Positions 1 through 9,172 of a stretch of DNA of 64,000 bases are shown here, in pieces. The position numbers and the translations under genes were made by a program. The stretch spans positions 744,001 through 808,000 of the forward strand of contig JAUICP010000002.1 in the NCBI GenBank assembly GCA_030427805.1, written 5' to 3'. The stretch comes from Bdellovibrionia bacterium. Its GTDB lineage: Bacteria; Bdellovibrionota; Bdellovibrionia; Bdellovibrionales; JAGQZY01. The notes beneath the pieces are model-generated. The model saw only the letters and a program-made list of their open reading frames with translations. It ran no database searches and was not told the DNA's origin. The stretch's first letter is position 1. Each line of letters begins with the position of its first letter.

Positions 1-1
1 A

Positions 2-109
2 AAAATGGCGTATTTTCATAGACTTATATATTCATTAAGTTTTCCCAAAATTCCTTTAGGACCTAGACGAATGACCGATAAAGACACTGTAGAACGTATT
101 CAGGAGTAA
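2..109 (+). CDS. C-terminal end of an unidentified protein (partial)
   Basis: An open frame enters from the left edge and ends at the TAA at 107-109. The visible tail is 35 residues, basic and aromatic at first (AYFHRLIYSL) and ending in a charged stretch (TDKDTVERIQE). No diagnostic motif is visible, so the family is not assigned. A GGAG inside its last codons serves as ribosome binding site for the next small ORF, so the two are probably cotranscribed. An internal ATG at 5 means it could also be a short complete ORF, but the lack of a start signal at the edge makes a truncated longer gene more likely. Confidence 0.45.
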   Translation, partial: KMAYFHRLIYSLSFPKIPLGPRRMTDKDTVERIQE

Positions 110-113
110 ATTT

Positions 114-212
114 ATGGAATCAGTCGGAACGGCCCGCAAAGTACTCATCCTCGCACTCGTTGCATTTGCGACTTCAATTGCCTTGATTCAAGCCACAACC
201 GTCATTTTCTAA
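114..212 (+). CDS. 32-residue single-span membrane peptide
   Basis: A short ORF starts at an ATG placed 7 bases after a GGAG and ends with TAA. The product has a short polar N-terminus (ESVGTARK) followed by about 22 uninterrupted hydrophobic or small residues, which would form one transmembrane helix. No family is recognised. It lies between a gene that ends 4 bases upstream and the SGNH hydrolase gene, so it may be a small subunit of a membrane or envelope module. The good Shine-Dalgarno sequence and clear amphipathic split support a real gene, but short ORFs of this kind can occur by chance. Confidence 0.45.
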   Translation: MESVGTARKVLILALVAFATSIALIQATTVIF

Positions 213-273
213 TCTCAAGATCTTCGTCTAATATTAGGTACTTAGAGGCATATCTCTATGCTAGAATCTACCT

Positions 274-1461
274 ATGCCCTCTCCTCGAAGCCGAATAAAA
301 ACTCTAACCTTCTATCTAATGACCGGCCTTATTGGCTTTCTCATAATAGAACTGGCACTTGGCTCATTATATGCCATTAAGAAGGGGGAGCTACTCGCTC
401 CATGGACCCTCTTTTCGACCCTCACTACCGATTTCGACTCCGAAAATCCCCTCTGTCGATGGGCCGATTCGACCAAGCTCCATCCGCTGTATTTTTTCAA
501 CTACAAGAAAAATGGCCACTGCAACCAATTTAATATGACCACTAATGATCTTGGTTTTGTAAGTCCTCCATTTAACTTCGATGACCGAGAAAACTACTAC
601 GTTGTTCTCTTTTTGGGAGGTTCAGTTACAGAAGGACTTTTTTTTCAAGAATACTTCAAAAGACAAATTGAGAATAAACTCAACGAAAAGTATAAGTCGC
701 CCAATGGGAAACCTTTTAAACTCGTTAGCTTTGCAATCGCAGGTGGCCAGCAACCCATGCAATTTAATATCTATAGTTATTTTTCTGAATTTGTAGACGC
801 CGTTGTGAGTCTTGAGGGCTATAACGAGCGCAACAATTTTAAGTTGCACCAACACTTCGCCTACCCTCCTGCGCTTTGGGATCAGAAAGTTGGAGAGGCT
901 CGGCAAAGGGGTATTAAAATATTAATACGAAGAATGGGTTTCGCATTTTCTAAAATTCTTCAACAGCTAAAAATTGCCAAATATTCTTATATACTTTATA
1001 CAATTGCGGACTTTTCTGTTCCTAAAAAAAACTTGGAACTTGATTTCTACGAAGCTCCCTTTAAACCCTATCCAAAAGAGTGGACTGATGAACAGAAAAA
1101 TGAAATCAACATTAAAATTTATAAGTCTTACCTGAGAGGAATGGCAACTCTCGCGGAAAGTAAGAAGCAAAAATACGTATTTCTATTACAACCGGTACCT
1201 GCCTTTAAAGAATCTCTTACTGATCAGGACCGGAGAGTTATTGGCAGCGACATGGACAAAGAACTCATTGGGGATCTTTACGAGAAACTTTTATCCCTCA
1301 AAGAAGAAGGACTCAACATTGTCGACATGCGGTCTTCTCTCGATAACTATAGAAAGGATATTTATATCGACCATATTCACACCAATCACAGTGGAAAGGT
1401 CGTCCTCGGTGAAGCAATTTACAAAGAACTCATCAAAACATGGGATCTAGAGAAAAAATAA
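274..1461 (+). CDS. Membrane-anchored SGNH/GDSL hydrolase-like protein
   Basis: A 395-residue protein with one N-terminal transmembrane segment (about residues 10-35) and an outer catalytic domain. The GGSVTEG block at 115-121 matches the nucleophile block of SGNH hydrolases (Ser117). Near the C-terminus D366 and H369 in a DHIHTNHSG context match the Asp-x-x-His block, so the catalytic triad appears intact. Such proteins act as esterases or acyltransferases on envelope glycans or lipids; the substrate here is unknown. No strong Shine-Dalgarno precedes the ATG. It is the last plus-strand gene before the radical SAM locus and converges on the first rSAM gene, with 6 bases between the stops. Confidence 0.8.
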   Translation: MPSPRSRIKTLTFYLMTGLIGFLIIELALGSLYAIKKGELLAPWTLFSTLTTDFDSENPLCRWADSTKLHPLYFFNYKKNGHCNQFNMTTNDLGFVSPPFNFDDRENYYVVLFLGGSVTEGLFFQEYFKRQIENKLNEKYKSPNGKPFKLVSFAIAGGQQPMQFNIYSYFSEFVDAVVSLEGYNERNNFKLHQHFAYPPALWDQKVGEARQRGIKILIRRMGFAFSKILQQLKIAKYSYILYTIADFSVPKKNLELDFYEAPFKPYPKEWTDEQKNEINIKIYKSYLRGMATLAESKKQKYVFLLQPVPAFKESLTDQDRRVIGSDMDKELIGDLYEKLLSLKEEGLNIVDMRSSLDNYRKDIYIDHIHTNHSGKVVLGEAIYKELIKTWDLEKK

Positions 1462-1467
1462 GTCCTG

Positions 1468-2853
1468 TTAAACCAGCCCTTGATCTTCTGCTAGACCTTT
1501 ACAGAGCTTCCAAAAGTCTTCCATCTCTGGGAAGGCCCCTAAAAAGTCGGTTCCTCGCCGCCGGTCATGCTCTGTAAAGAACATATAAAAATTCGTTCGG
1601 TAACTCTTCATAACCCCAGTACTAATTGGCTGTTTCATCCAATCAAGTACTCTCTTCATCTTATTAATTTCAGTATCGAGAAAGCCCGTTCTTTCGTCTT
1701 TATTGTCTTCCATAAATCGAATATGGGATTCCATCATCTCATGATAATCTTCCGTCAAAATTTTTGCAGCTTGATGATGAGGAGTTTGTAGATGTGGAAT
1801 ATCTAAATAAATTGAACGATACTGTTTATTAAAGCGTTTTCTCAGGTCTAATATTTTTTCAAGAAATTCCCGAAAGCCCACAAGACTTAGAGCATTGAAT
1901 GTACACATAAAAGCCAAGTCGCTATCGTAAAGCTTTGTCAGCGTTTTTTCTACGGCCTTTTCAAAGTCTTCCATTTTGAGTCCATGTCGAATGTATTCCG
2001 CCTGCTTTCCCCATGTATCAATGCTCGTGTGAATCTGAGCAGAACTTATTTTTCTAAACTTCAAAAGCTCGGCCAATCGATCTAAATATTTATCGAGAAT
2101 ATGCTCGGGAACACCTAAATTGCTATTCAAAGAAAGATTTAATTTAGGTAGTGGGTTTTCATGTAAAGATTCTAAAACCCGAAACGTACTCGGACTCAGA
2201 AGAGGTTCACCGCCAGTAATTCGAAAAAAGAGAAGATCTCTCGAAAGATCAGGCCACCACTTCCAAAAAGCATCGACATAAGGATTCGACTCCTCTTCCA
2301 ATGGAATTTTACCCAGATACTTATAGTTCTTAATATCGTGATAAGTATAGGTAGAGAGTGGGTACCCACTTTCTTTATTAATTTCATTCATCCACTGACT
2401 GCTAAAGGGCGGTGAACAATAGCTACACTTGAAGTTACAAGTATTACCAAAACTCAATTCTAAATAGGAGGGATTGATATTTTCGTCCCAATTCATTTTT
2501 TTAACTTGATGAAAATAAGGGAGAGTCCAGTCATCAATTCCTCGATAGTGGCGATCGCTATAATGTTCGCCAGGTAGGTCCTCCACTTTCCAACAAACAC
2601 TGCACTCGTCGGGACGTTTCCCTTCTTTCATCATTTTTCGAGCCATCTTTTTTTGAGAAGAGTTATGGAGAGCCGATGGATCTTTTTTGATCTCATCGAG
2701 TGATACCTTATGAGTCGGAGGAAGGTAACAGGAATGGGCATGCCCCGTCGCCAAATGAAGAGTTAAATGCTTCCACTTAGCCATGCAAAAACTTGGAGAT
2801 ACCTTGTTGAGCTCCGCTTTCATTTCTTCGATTAGTTCCATGTCCCCGTACAT
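1468..2853 (-). CDS. Twitch-domain radical SAM protein (copy 1)
   Basis: A 461-residue member of the family that dominates this locus: an N-terminal Cys-rich twitch domain, expected to bind an auxiliary FeS cluster, followed by a radical SAM TIM-barrel core. Here the twitch cysteines are C23, C42, C84 and C87, so the usual CC pair is reduced to one Cys. The core has C139-x3-C143-x2-C146 for the SAM-binding 4Fe-4S cluster and a GGEP motif (SAM amino-group binding). A later Ser-Ile-Asp plus Tyr-Ile-Arg block and a C-terminal DRRRGTDF...FPEM tail recur in the paralogues. The ATG at 2853 is preferred over an upstream GTG because GGAGG lies 4 bases before it. Reaction and substrate are unknown. 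Confidence 0.85.
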   Translation of the reverse strand: MYGDMELIEEMKAELNKVSPSFCMAKWKHLTLHLATGHAHSCYLPPTHKVSLDEIKKDPSALHNSSQKKMARKMMKEGKRPDECSVCWKVEDLPGEHYSDRHYRGIDDWTLPYFHQVKKMNWDENINPSYLELSFGNTCNFKCSYCSPPFSSQWMNEINKESGYPLSTYTYHDIKNYKYLGKIPLEEESNPYVDAFWKWWPDLSRDLLFFRITGGEPLLSPSTFRVLESLHENPLPKLNLSLNSNLGVPEHILDKYLDRLAELLKFRKISSAQIHTSIDTWGKQAEYIRHGLKMEDFEKAVEKTLTKLYDSDLAFMCTFNALSLVGFREFLEKILDLRKRFNKQYRSIYLDIPHLQTPHHQAAKILTEDYHEMMESHIRFMEDNKDERTGFLDTEINKMKRVLDWMKQPISTGVMKSYRTNFYMFFTEHDRRRGTDFLGAFPEMEDFWKLCKGLAEDQGLV

Positions 2854-3018
2854 AAGGCCTCCAAAGACCACATACTAACTTGCTTCACTGGTGAGGACAA
2901 ATCCGAATGATATGAGAAAACACAAATTTATTGATTTCGATAGAGGTATAGTGCGCGAAGCCTAAACCCACCAAATGTAGTGAGAAATCCTATGTTTCTT
3001 GGTAAACTTAAATCTTAA

Positions 3019-4239
3019 ATGGTTGAATTTGAGGATATAAAGCAACATCCCAGTTTTTGCGCAGCGCCTTGGTACAGTTTCTACACCAACGGTTTCGATA
3101 GTTTACGCCCTTGTTGTGTCTATCAGGGAACTCTCGGAGCCGTTGCCGGAAGAAGTCCTGATGAAATCATGGATTCAGAGGAATTAAACGAATTGAGGTC
3201 GAAAATTTTAAAAAACGACCTTCCCAGCCCTTGCATCAATTCTTGTATTAAAGTTGAAAAGAACGGTTTTACGAGCCATCGAAATCGGATGAATACTTGG
3301 TATTCAGACCTCAAAAATGGCGTTACGGTCGAGCAAATGAGCGAGCGAGTTGCCTATCTTCAATACTACGACCTTAGAATGTCTAATCTTTGTAATTTCA
3401 AATGCCACTTTTGTAGCTTTGAAAACAGCAGCTCCTGGTTTGATGATGCCAACCAACTACCTGGTGAAGAGGTTTTTTATTCGGACCCAGTTACTGGAAA
3501 CCATGTACCTACCAAAAAGAAAATTTGGAAAGCGACAGTGGATTTTGAAAAGTTACTTTCCGATAACATTGAATATTTAAAATACATTAATATTTCGGGA
3601 GGTGAACCCTTAATAATTCCAGAAACTTACAGGCTTCTTGAAAGCCTCCAAAAACACAAAAAGTTTGACGTTGTCATCTCGATCTCGACCAATCTGAGTA
3701 CTATTCACTTAGATAATTACAATCTTCTAGACCAGTTAAAAAATTTTGAGAGGGTCACATTGAGCGCGAGTCTTGACGCTTTCGGGCAACGGGCTGAATA
3801 TTTAAGAAAGGGAACCAATTGGGATTTAATAGAACGTAATTGGAATTCTCTAAAAAAGTTTCAACGAGAAGTAAACTCGAAAATAAATCTTAAGGTTCAT
3901 ACCACCGTTTTTAACTTAAACAGTTTTCATATATTAGATTTTTACGATTATATCGAAAAAAAATTCAAGCCCGACGGTATTAGTTTAAATCCTTGCTTTT
4001 CGCCTGAGATTTACAATTTAGACAATATTAAACCAAATATGCGACGCGAGCTTATTTCTCTCTATGAATCTAGAGACAATCCCTTTTTTGCGCCCGTATT
4101 AAATCAATTAAAATCCATTGAAATCGACCATTTTTCGGATGAAAAATTTAATCACCTTAGAAAAACAATATTTGCACTGGATAAAATCCGAAATTCTAAT
4201 TTCCATGAATCTCTACCCGAATGGAGGGACTATATATAG
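3019..4239 (+). CDS. Twitch-domain radical SAM protein (copy 2)
   Basis: A 406-residue protein with a full set of auxiliary-cluster cysteines in the N-terminal twitch (C14, C32-C33, C72, C76) and the radical SAM triad C125, C129 and C132. An SGGEP motif follows at about residue 193. The Cys spacing at the end of the twitch is C-x3-C rather than the usual C-x2-C. The C-terminal tail (LDKIRNSNFHESLPEW) matches the locus-wide D-x-x-R...P-E signature. It is divergent from copy 1 across a 165-base gap and converges on copy 3. Ribosome binding is weak. No partner on the same strand lies next to it, so it is probably transcribed alone. Confidence 0.87.
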   Translation: MVEFEDIKQHPSFCAAPWYSFYTNGFDSLRPCCVYQGTLGAVAGRSPDEIMDSEELNELRSKILKNDLPSPCINSCIKVEKNGFTSHRNRMNTWYSDLKNGVTVEQMSERVAYLQYYDLRMSNLCNFKCHFCSFENSSSWFDDANQLPGEEVFYSDPVTGNHVPTKKKIWKATVDFEKLLSDNIEYLKYINISGGEPLIIPETYRLLESLQKHKKFDVVISISTNLSTIHLDNYNLLDQLKNFERVTLSASLDAFGQRAEYLRKGTNWDLIERNWNSLKKFQREVNSKINLKVHTTVFNLNSFHILDFYDYIEKKFKPDGISLNPCFSPEIYNLDNIKPNMRRELISLYESRDNPFFAPVLNQLKSIEIDHFSDEKFNHLRKTIFALDKIRNSNFHESLPEWRDYI

Positions 4240-4261
4240 CTATTTCAAAAGAAATAGCTTT
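4238..4261. terminator. Hairpin between two convergent rSAM genes
   Basis: A perfect 9-base-pair stem (AGCTATTTC / GAAATAGCT) with an AAAA loop begins at the last two bases of the plus-strand stop codon and sits 3' of both convergent genes. The U-run is weak on both strands, so termination is likely but not certain. Confidence 0.5.
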
Positions 4262-4281
4262 ATGGATTTCGAGTCTCAAAT

Positions 4282-5511
4282 CTATATAGTTCCCAGCCAT
4301 GGAACAAAGTCTAAAACCCTTAGCTCCCGGTGGGAGTCATAGATATTTGTTACTTCTTTAAACTTCTTTAGTTCAGCGACGTTTTCTTTTTGGCGACTGA
4401 GACTTTCATAGAATTCTTTGAGACCATTGAGCCTCTGCTGGACATCACTGTTGAGTTGATTGTAATAGCGATCAAATTCTTCACGCGCCTCTTCTTTTAT
4501 GGCGAGAGGCAATATATAGGGTGAGTAGTAACTTGGGTCGGTCAAGTAAATGAAGTCTAAGCTAACTGATGTGCTATACTTTATTTCGAGTTCTAGAATG
4601 TAATCTATAAGTTGATGGATATGAAATAGGTTAAAAATCTGTATGACCGGGGAGATGGCCAAATTCACATTCTTTTTTGTATTAAAGAAACTTAAGTAAG
4701 CCTCCAAATTTTTACTGATATGATTCCACTGGCTTGGATATCTTATGTAACTATTCAAGTCTCCAAAGGCGTCAACACTCATACACAATCTCGTCTTGGC
4801 AAACCTCTCTAGCTTTTCACAAAAATTCTGATCCCACTTCATTAGATTCGTATGAATATGAAATTCAATATTTTGAGAGATCTCCCCTGTCATCATTTGA
4901 TCAAGAACTTCGTGGGTGAAACTATTCAACATAGGCTCTCCGCCAATTACTTTTAATTTCTGGGCTGTAGACAATAATGGTTTAAGCTCATCAATATTTA
5001 CGCCTGAACCAAGCCGGTGGCCATTATCGACCGAAACAACACCCTTTCTGTCATTGTTGAATATTTCTTTTACATCTTTACTAACCAAATTACTCAGACT
5101 TGGGTAGCAACTCTGACACCGTAAATGACATAAATTTCCGACCCTGATATCCAGAACAACAGGAGGTTCGGCTAAATTTTCATTTTTAATTCCCCGGATT
5201 AAACTCTCGACTTCATAGTCACTTAACTCTTGATTGGACTGAATTCGATCTGAAATTCCACCCCGTCCCTCCTGGCTGTAGCAATTTTTGCACTCAGGAA
5301 TGGGTTCATCATTTAAGAGCTTTTCTCTGATAGAAATAAGTTGATTTGAATTCCATAGGTCTTTTAGATCTGTGAATGAAGTTCTAGAAATTCTCTCATC
5401 CTCTAGAGCACTACAACACAGTCGAAATCGACCATCATTAAAAGTCGAAAGCTGAGTAAAAGGTCGTATGCAAAAGTGCTTACCCTTGAGTAGGTCAGAG
5501 TCATTAGCCAT
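4282..5511 (-). CDS. Twitch-domain radical SAM protein (copy 3)
   Basis: A 409-residue paralogue. Twitch cysteines are C14, C32-C33, C74 and C77; core cysteines are C128, C132 and C135, the first within GNLCHLRC. IGGEP follows. The conserved Ser-Val-Asp...Tyr-Ile-Arg block is present. The C-terminal tail (HRELRVLDFVPWLG) keeps the arginine and a proline but replaces the usual Glu by Trp. The start codon overlaps the stop of the upstream oxygenase-like gene by 8 bases (ATGGCTAA), so the two are translationally coupled and likely work together, for example one oxidising the product of the other. That functional link is inference. Confidence 0.87.
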   Translation of the reverse strand: MANDSDLLKGKHFCIRPFTQLSTFNDGRFRLCCSALEDERISRTSFTDLKDLWNSNQLISIREKLLNDEPIPECKNCYSQEGRGGISDRIQSNQELSDYEVESLIRGIKNENLAEPPVVLDIRVGNLCHLRCQSCYPSLSNLVSKDVKEIFNNDRKGVVSVDNGHRLGSGVNIDELKPLLSTAQKLKVIGGEPMLNSFTHEVLDQMMTGEISQNIEFHIHTNLMKWDQNFCEKLERFAKTRLCMSVDAFGDLNSYIRYPSQWNHISKNLEAYLSFFNTKKNVNLAISPVIQIFNLFHIHQLIDYILELEIKYSTSVSLDFIYLTDPSYYSPYILPLAIKEEAREEFDRYYNQLNSDVQQRLNGLKEFYESLSRQKENVAELKKFKEVTNIYDSHRELRVLDFVPWLGTI

Positions 5512-6328
5512 AGAGCTCTCTTAACCTTTTCATTTTACTTTCAAAGCTGGACTCTTCGGGCTTATTCAAACTTTGTGGTTTTATCTTTCCCTCGAGACAA
5601 ACCGTTTTTTCACCAAAAACTAATCCGTGAAGAACTGAAAAGGCATTACCAATCCAAATCGATCCCGGAGCCAAACTGAGATAATGCCTTGGCAATATCG
5701 AGTCTTCATATCCACTTGGCTTTATGAGGTCATATTTCAAACGACTATGAAACTCATGGTGCGATAACTGGAGCCACTCTTTCAGCTTTGGATGATTCCT
5801 ATGATGTGACAAAAACTCCTCTAGGGTTGGGCCAAATTCTATGATTCGCGGTCGAGCACTCAAATTAATGAAATAACGAACCTGATGATTCTCATAGGAC
5901 TCTTCCGGAACATCGAAGTGAAGAAGGCCCTTATCCATGGCATTCATACGCCAACTACAGGAAATACTCGAAAATTCATAGGAACTCATTTTTTCTCGAA
6001 TCAAACTCTCAACTTGCTCAATTAAGAGAGCCGATTCCTGCTGAAATGCTAAAATGACATCTCTATTAGGGTAAAACTTCCAAAGGGGGTGACTTTCGTT
6101 AATTTTTACATTGAGTTCTTTTTGAAAAACCGGAGGAATCCACTCATCAAAGCTCGTCTTAGGCAAACTCGCAAAAAACTCTAGATTACTAATTTTAAAG
6201 CCGTCTAAAACGATCACCTTGTAGGACTCAAAAAGGTCTTCAAAATTGTGATCTGCCAAAGAACCTTCTTTGATATGAACAAAGTAATTAGATAAATTAG
6301 AATTTAGAGCAATTTGAGATTCAATCAC
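5504..6328 (-). CDS. Putative Fe(II)/2-oxoglutarate-type oxygenase
   Basis: A 274-residue protein beginning at GTG. A double-stranded beta-helix oxygenase is suggested by the H137-F-D139 dyad following a short strand, by the RYFINLS strand at 151-157, and by a distal histidine H234 in an SVLHGLVFGE strand preceded by PGSIWIGN. These positions fit an HxD...H iron site. The expected arginine or lysine for 2-oxoglutarate would be near K241. It is not close enough to a named family for a firm call. It is first in a two-gene operon with rSAM copy 3. A promoter-like sequence lies 45 bases upstream. Confidence 0.55.
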   Translation of the reverse strand: MIESQIALNSNLSNYFVHIKEGSLADHNFEDLFESYKVIVLDGFKISNLEFFASLPKTSFDEWIPPVFQKELNVKINESHPLWKFYPNRDVILAFQQESALLIEQVESLIREKMSSYEFSSISCSWRMNAMDKGLLHFDVPEESYENHQVRYFINLSARPRIIEFGPTLEEFLSHHRNHPKLKEWLQLSHHEFHSRLKYDLIKPSGYEDSILPRHYLSLAPGSIWIGNAFSVLHGLVFGEKTVCLEGKIKPQSLNKPEESSFESKMKRLRELYG

Positions 6329-6372
6329 TTCAACCCTTTGCTGTGCCCCGTATATCGACCTGCACTATTTTT

Positions 6373-6400
6373 AGTATACTTAATGCCAGTAAAAGTACAA
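6373..6400 (-). promoter_or_regulatory. Sigma-70-like promoter for the oxygenase-rSAM pair
   Basis: On the minus strand, TTGTAC and TATACT hexamers are separated by 16 bases, and the -10 ends 44 bases before the GTG at 6328. The position and orientation fit expression of the 5504 and 4282 genes. It was identified by eye only. Confidence 0.4.
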
Positions 6401-6477
6401 GAAAGCCCTAAAAGCTTTTGAATAACACCATTGAGGGTGGTTTAATTGCTTTGCTAGAAATCGTATAGAGAAGGAAT

Positions 6478-7668
6478 ATGAGCTCATCCGACAAGACTTT
6501 TTGCAAATATTTTTACCACTCCCTCATGCTGACTCCGTACAGCGAAGTTCGTCCCTGTTGCCGCTTTGATACAAATATCTACGACGAAAGTTTTGTTTGG
6601 GATGGTGAATCTAAATTAACTGATTTTTATCAGTCCGACTTATTTGCCGGTCTTCGCAAGGACATGGAAGAGGGAAAACCCATCAAGGGTTGCCATAGAT
6701 GTTATCAAGAAGAAGAACTCAATATTCCAAGCATGCGAACCAAACCCTTTCCAATCGACATTTCGGACTTAGAAGATAAGGATTTTTCTTTTCGCTTTGT
6801 CGAGTTGGGGGTCGGAAAAAAATGTAATTTAAAATGCCGAAGTTGTAACGCTTCTTTTAGTACTAAGTGGATTGGAGATGCTGAGGCATTAAAAATGCCT
6901 TACTCAGGAGATAATTCTGAAATCGACCTCAATAGTATTCCAATCCAGTTTTTCAAGGAAACGAAAAGTATAAAGGTCACCGGTGGAGAACCATTTTTAC
7001 ACAATTCCTTTAGTGAACTTTTAAATCGACTCAACGAATCTGGATACTCTAAAGAAATTGAATTAGAAATTTTCACAAATACGACCGTATTTCCGAACGA
7101 AGATGTGATTGAGAGTCTTCTAAGTTTCAAACACCTGCAGATTTCATCAAGTATTGATGGGGTCGATAAAGTAAACACTTACTTAAGACATCCCATACGT
7201 TGGGAAAAGTATTTAGAGACAATTCGAAAATGGCGTCGACTTGAAATTCACAACCCTAATGTCGACATTTTTCTAGTAAATACAGTGTCGATTTATAATA
7301 TTATGCACACATTTAAATTTATCGATTGGGCCTATGATTATTATTATCCTCAACAGCCAGATATAATCTTTCAAATCGTGCATGATCCCAGTTATATGAA
7401 CGTTGCCCGGTTTCCCGAAGATGTTAAGTTTGGTATCCTCGATCATTTTTTTGACGAAAGTCACAGAGTATACTCAAAATGGCGGCTTTCTCCCATTCTT
7501 GAAAAGCGCCTCAAGCAACTAAAGAAGCTGATACACTCAAAGGCGGAAAACTCCGGAGTTTTAGAGGAATTTTGGCAAAAAACAGATGCCTTGGACCGGT
7601 TGAGAAAAGAATCATTTAAGGATGTCTTCCCCGAATTAAATTCCCTTTTGAGACGCAAACCAACCTAG
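6478..7668 (+). CDS. Twitch-domain radical SAM protein (copy 4)
   Basis: A 396-residue paralogue with an AAGGA ribosome binding site 2 bases before the ATG. Twitch cysteines are C9, C27-C28, C72 and C75; core cysteines are C116, C120 and C123, with VTGGEP following. The sequence between the two domains is short (about 40 residues). The SSIDGVDKV...YLRH block and the C-terminal ALDRLRKESFKDVFPEL tail are textbook examples of the motifs shared across the locus. It opens a run of plus-strand genes extending to about 15.2 kb and is separated by 85 bases from the next gene, a gap in which I see no convincing ORF. Confidence 0.88.
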   Translation: MSSSDKTFCKYFYHSLMLTPYSEVRPCCRFDTNIYDESFVWDGESKLTDFYQSDLFAGLRKDMEEGKPIKGCHRCYQEEELNIPSMRTKPFPIDISDLEDKDFSFRFVELGVGKKCNLKCRSCNASFSTKWIGDAEALKMPYSGDNSEIDLNSIPIQFFKETKSIKVTGGEPFLHNSFSELLNRLNESGYSKEIELEIFTNTTVFPNEDVIESLLSFKHLQISSSIDGVDKVNTYLRHPIRWEKYLETIRKWRRLEIHNPNVDIFLVNTVSIYNIMHTFKFIDWAYDYYYPQQPDIIFQIVHDPSYMNVARFPEDVKFGILDHFFDESHRVYSKWRLSPILEKRLKQLKKLIHSKAENSGVLEEFWQKTDALDRLRKESFKDVFPELNSLLRRKPT

Positions 7669-7753
7669 AAAGATGAGCTGCGTTAAGGCTGCTGACAGGA
7701 TTTAATTCTATTTGGGGCGTTGAATCCAGGGTAGAAAAGTCTATAATTTAGTA

Positions 7754-9172
7754 ATGGCTAGTGACCAAAACGACAAACCATTCGACGGCAGAAAACTCTC
7801 AGATACTATATGCATTCTGCCCTTTACGAGTCTCTCCGTTCATGCGACAAGGCACCTAACTCGCTGTCAAATGACTGAACAATCCTCAGGGCAAATTAGC
7901 GACTCAGAATCTGCAATGGACCTTTGGCACGGTAAGAAACTTGTCGAACTTCGTGAAAAAATGATACGCGGAGAGTTTGACGAAATTGGGTGCAGAAATT
8001 GCCGAAATAAAGAAGTTAAAGGGTTACGCTCCAAGAGGCAACACTGGCATGAACTTAATTTAGTAAAGGATCTTTGGACTGATCCAAACACCTTTAAAAC
8101 TCTTCCAGACAACATTTATCATATTGATATCGCCTTTAGTAACTTCTGCAACTTCAAATGTCGAATGTGCAGTGGCGCTTATAGTAGTCAGTGGGTGAGA
8201 GACGAAGACGCCCTTATAAAAATGGGAATAGCAGGTGGATCAGGAGGAGTAAAACCCAAAGAAGCGGCTCGCAGAAAAGAACACATGCGTCGACTTTCAG
8301 AAGATGAGATGCGCGCAATTTTGGAAAAAAGTCGTCATGTTAGACGAATCGAGATTTTGGGTGGCGAGCCATTTATTAATCAAGAGTTTTTTCTTTTCTT
8401 AGAGCTCTGCAAAGAATATGGAATTGGTCCGAATACGGAAATCATGATTACAACGAATGGGTCGAGCATAGACAAGGATAAGCTTGCGCGACTATCGAAC
8501 TTCAAATACGTAAACATCAATTTGTCTGTTGATGGAACAGATAAATATTTTGAGTATATGAGATCCTCTGGAACTATGAAATGGACAGCTCTTGCCGAAT
8601 CAGCTCTATTGATTAAAGAGTTTTGCAAGCAAAGAAACAAAATTAATCCAAAAGCTTGCTGGAAATTGAATATCAATGGTTCTTATCAGATATATAACAG
8701 TTTAAATCTATATGATTTCGTTAGCTGGATTTTAGAAACTTTCGACTGGAATACTGATGAACCGATCGTGAATAGTAAATTTAGACATAGTTGGGAGCAT
8801 CGTCTACTATTCGGTCCAAGACATTTAAGTGCTCTATATATTTCTGACCGTCTAAAGCCTTTGGCACTTGAGCAATATAAAAAACTCATTAACGATTATC
8901 CTTTGCTAAATTCGGTACGAGAGAATTCTTACCTAAAAGACATTGAGACGTTACTCAGTAAAGATCATAAATTGGACCCTATTGACAAAGAAAGCCACTG
9001 GAATATGTTTTGTTGGTACACGATAGCTCTCGACGAAATTCGCGGACAAAGCTATCGTGTTCTAAGTCCGGAACTCGCGGAAGAAATTGAAAATACCGTC
9101 TCCTCTTCCGGCTACCAAAATCAGGTCGAGCAATGGAAGTCAGAATCACTCCAAGGAAATTCCAGTGAATAA
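7754..9172 (+). CDS. Twitch-domain radical SAM protein (copy 5)
   Basis: At 472 residues this is the longest twitch paralogue. The twitch has C20, a single C38 in place of the CC pair, C80 and C83. The core triad is C132, C136 and C139. A Lys/Arg-rich insertion of about 40 residues (roughly 150-195) between the SAM cluster and the LGGEP motif is longer than in most copies. The SVDGTDKYFEYMR block is present, and the tail ALDEIRGQSYRVLSPEL keeps the shared signature but is followed by about 30 extra polar residues. The stop overlaps the GTG start of the next rSAM gene. Confidence 0.86.
   Translation: MASDQNDKPFDGRKLSDTICILPFTSLSVHATRHLTRCQMTEQSSGQISDSESAMDLWHGKKLVELREKMIRGEFDEIGCRNCRNKEVKGLRSKRQHWHELNLVKDLWTDPNTFKTLPDNIYHIDIAFSNFCNFKCRMCSGAYSSQWVRDEDALIKMGIAGGSGGVKPKEAARRKEHMRRLSEDEMRAILEKSRHVRRIEILGGEPFINQEFFLFLELCKEYGIGPNTEIMITTNGSSIDKDKLARLSNFKYVNINLSVDGTDKYFEYMRSSGTMKWTALAESALLIKEFCKQRNKINPKACWKLNINGSYQIYNSLNLYDFVSWILETFDWNTDEPIVNSKFRHSWEHRLLFGPRHLSALYISDRLKPLALEQYKKLINDYPLLNSVRENSYLKDIETLLSKDHKLDPIDKESHWNMFCWYTIALDEIRGQSYRVLSPELAEEIENTVSSSGYQNQVEQWKSESLQGNSSE

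Noticed and set aside
7669-7753. A ten-codon ORF (from ATG at 7674) as possible RiPP precursor
   Set aside because: It is very short, has no ribosome binding site and no leader-like sequence. Other gaps in the locus gave nothing better.
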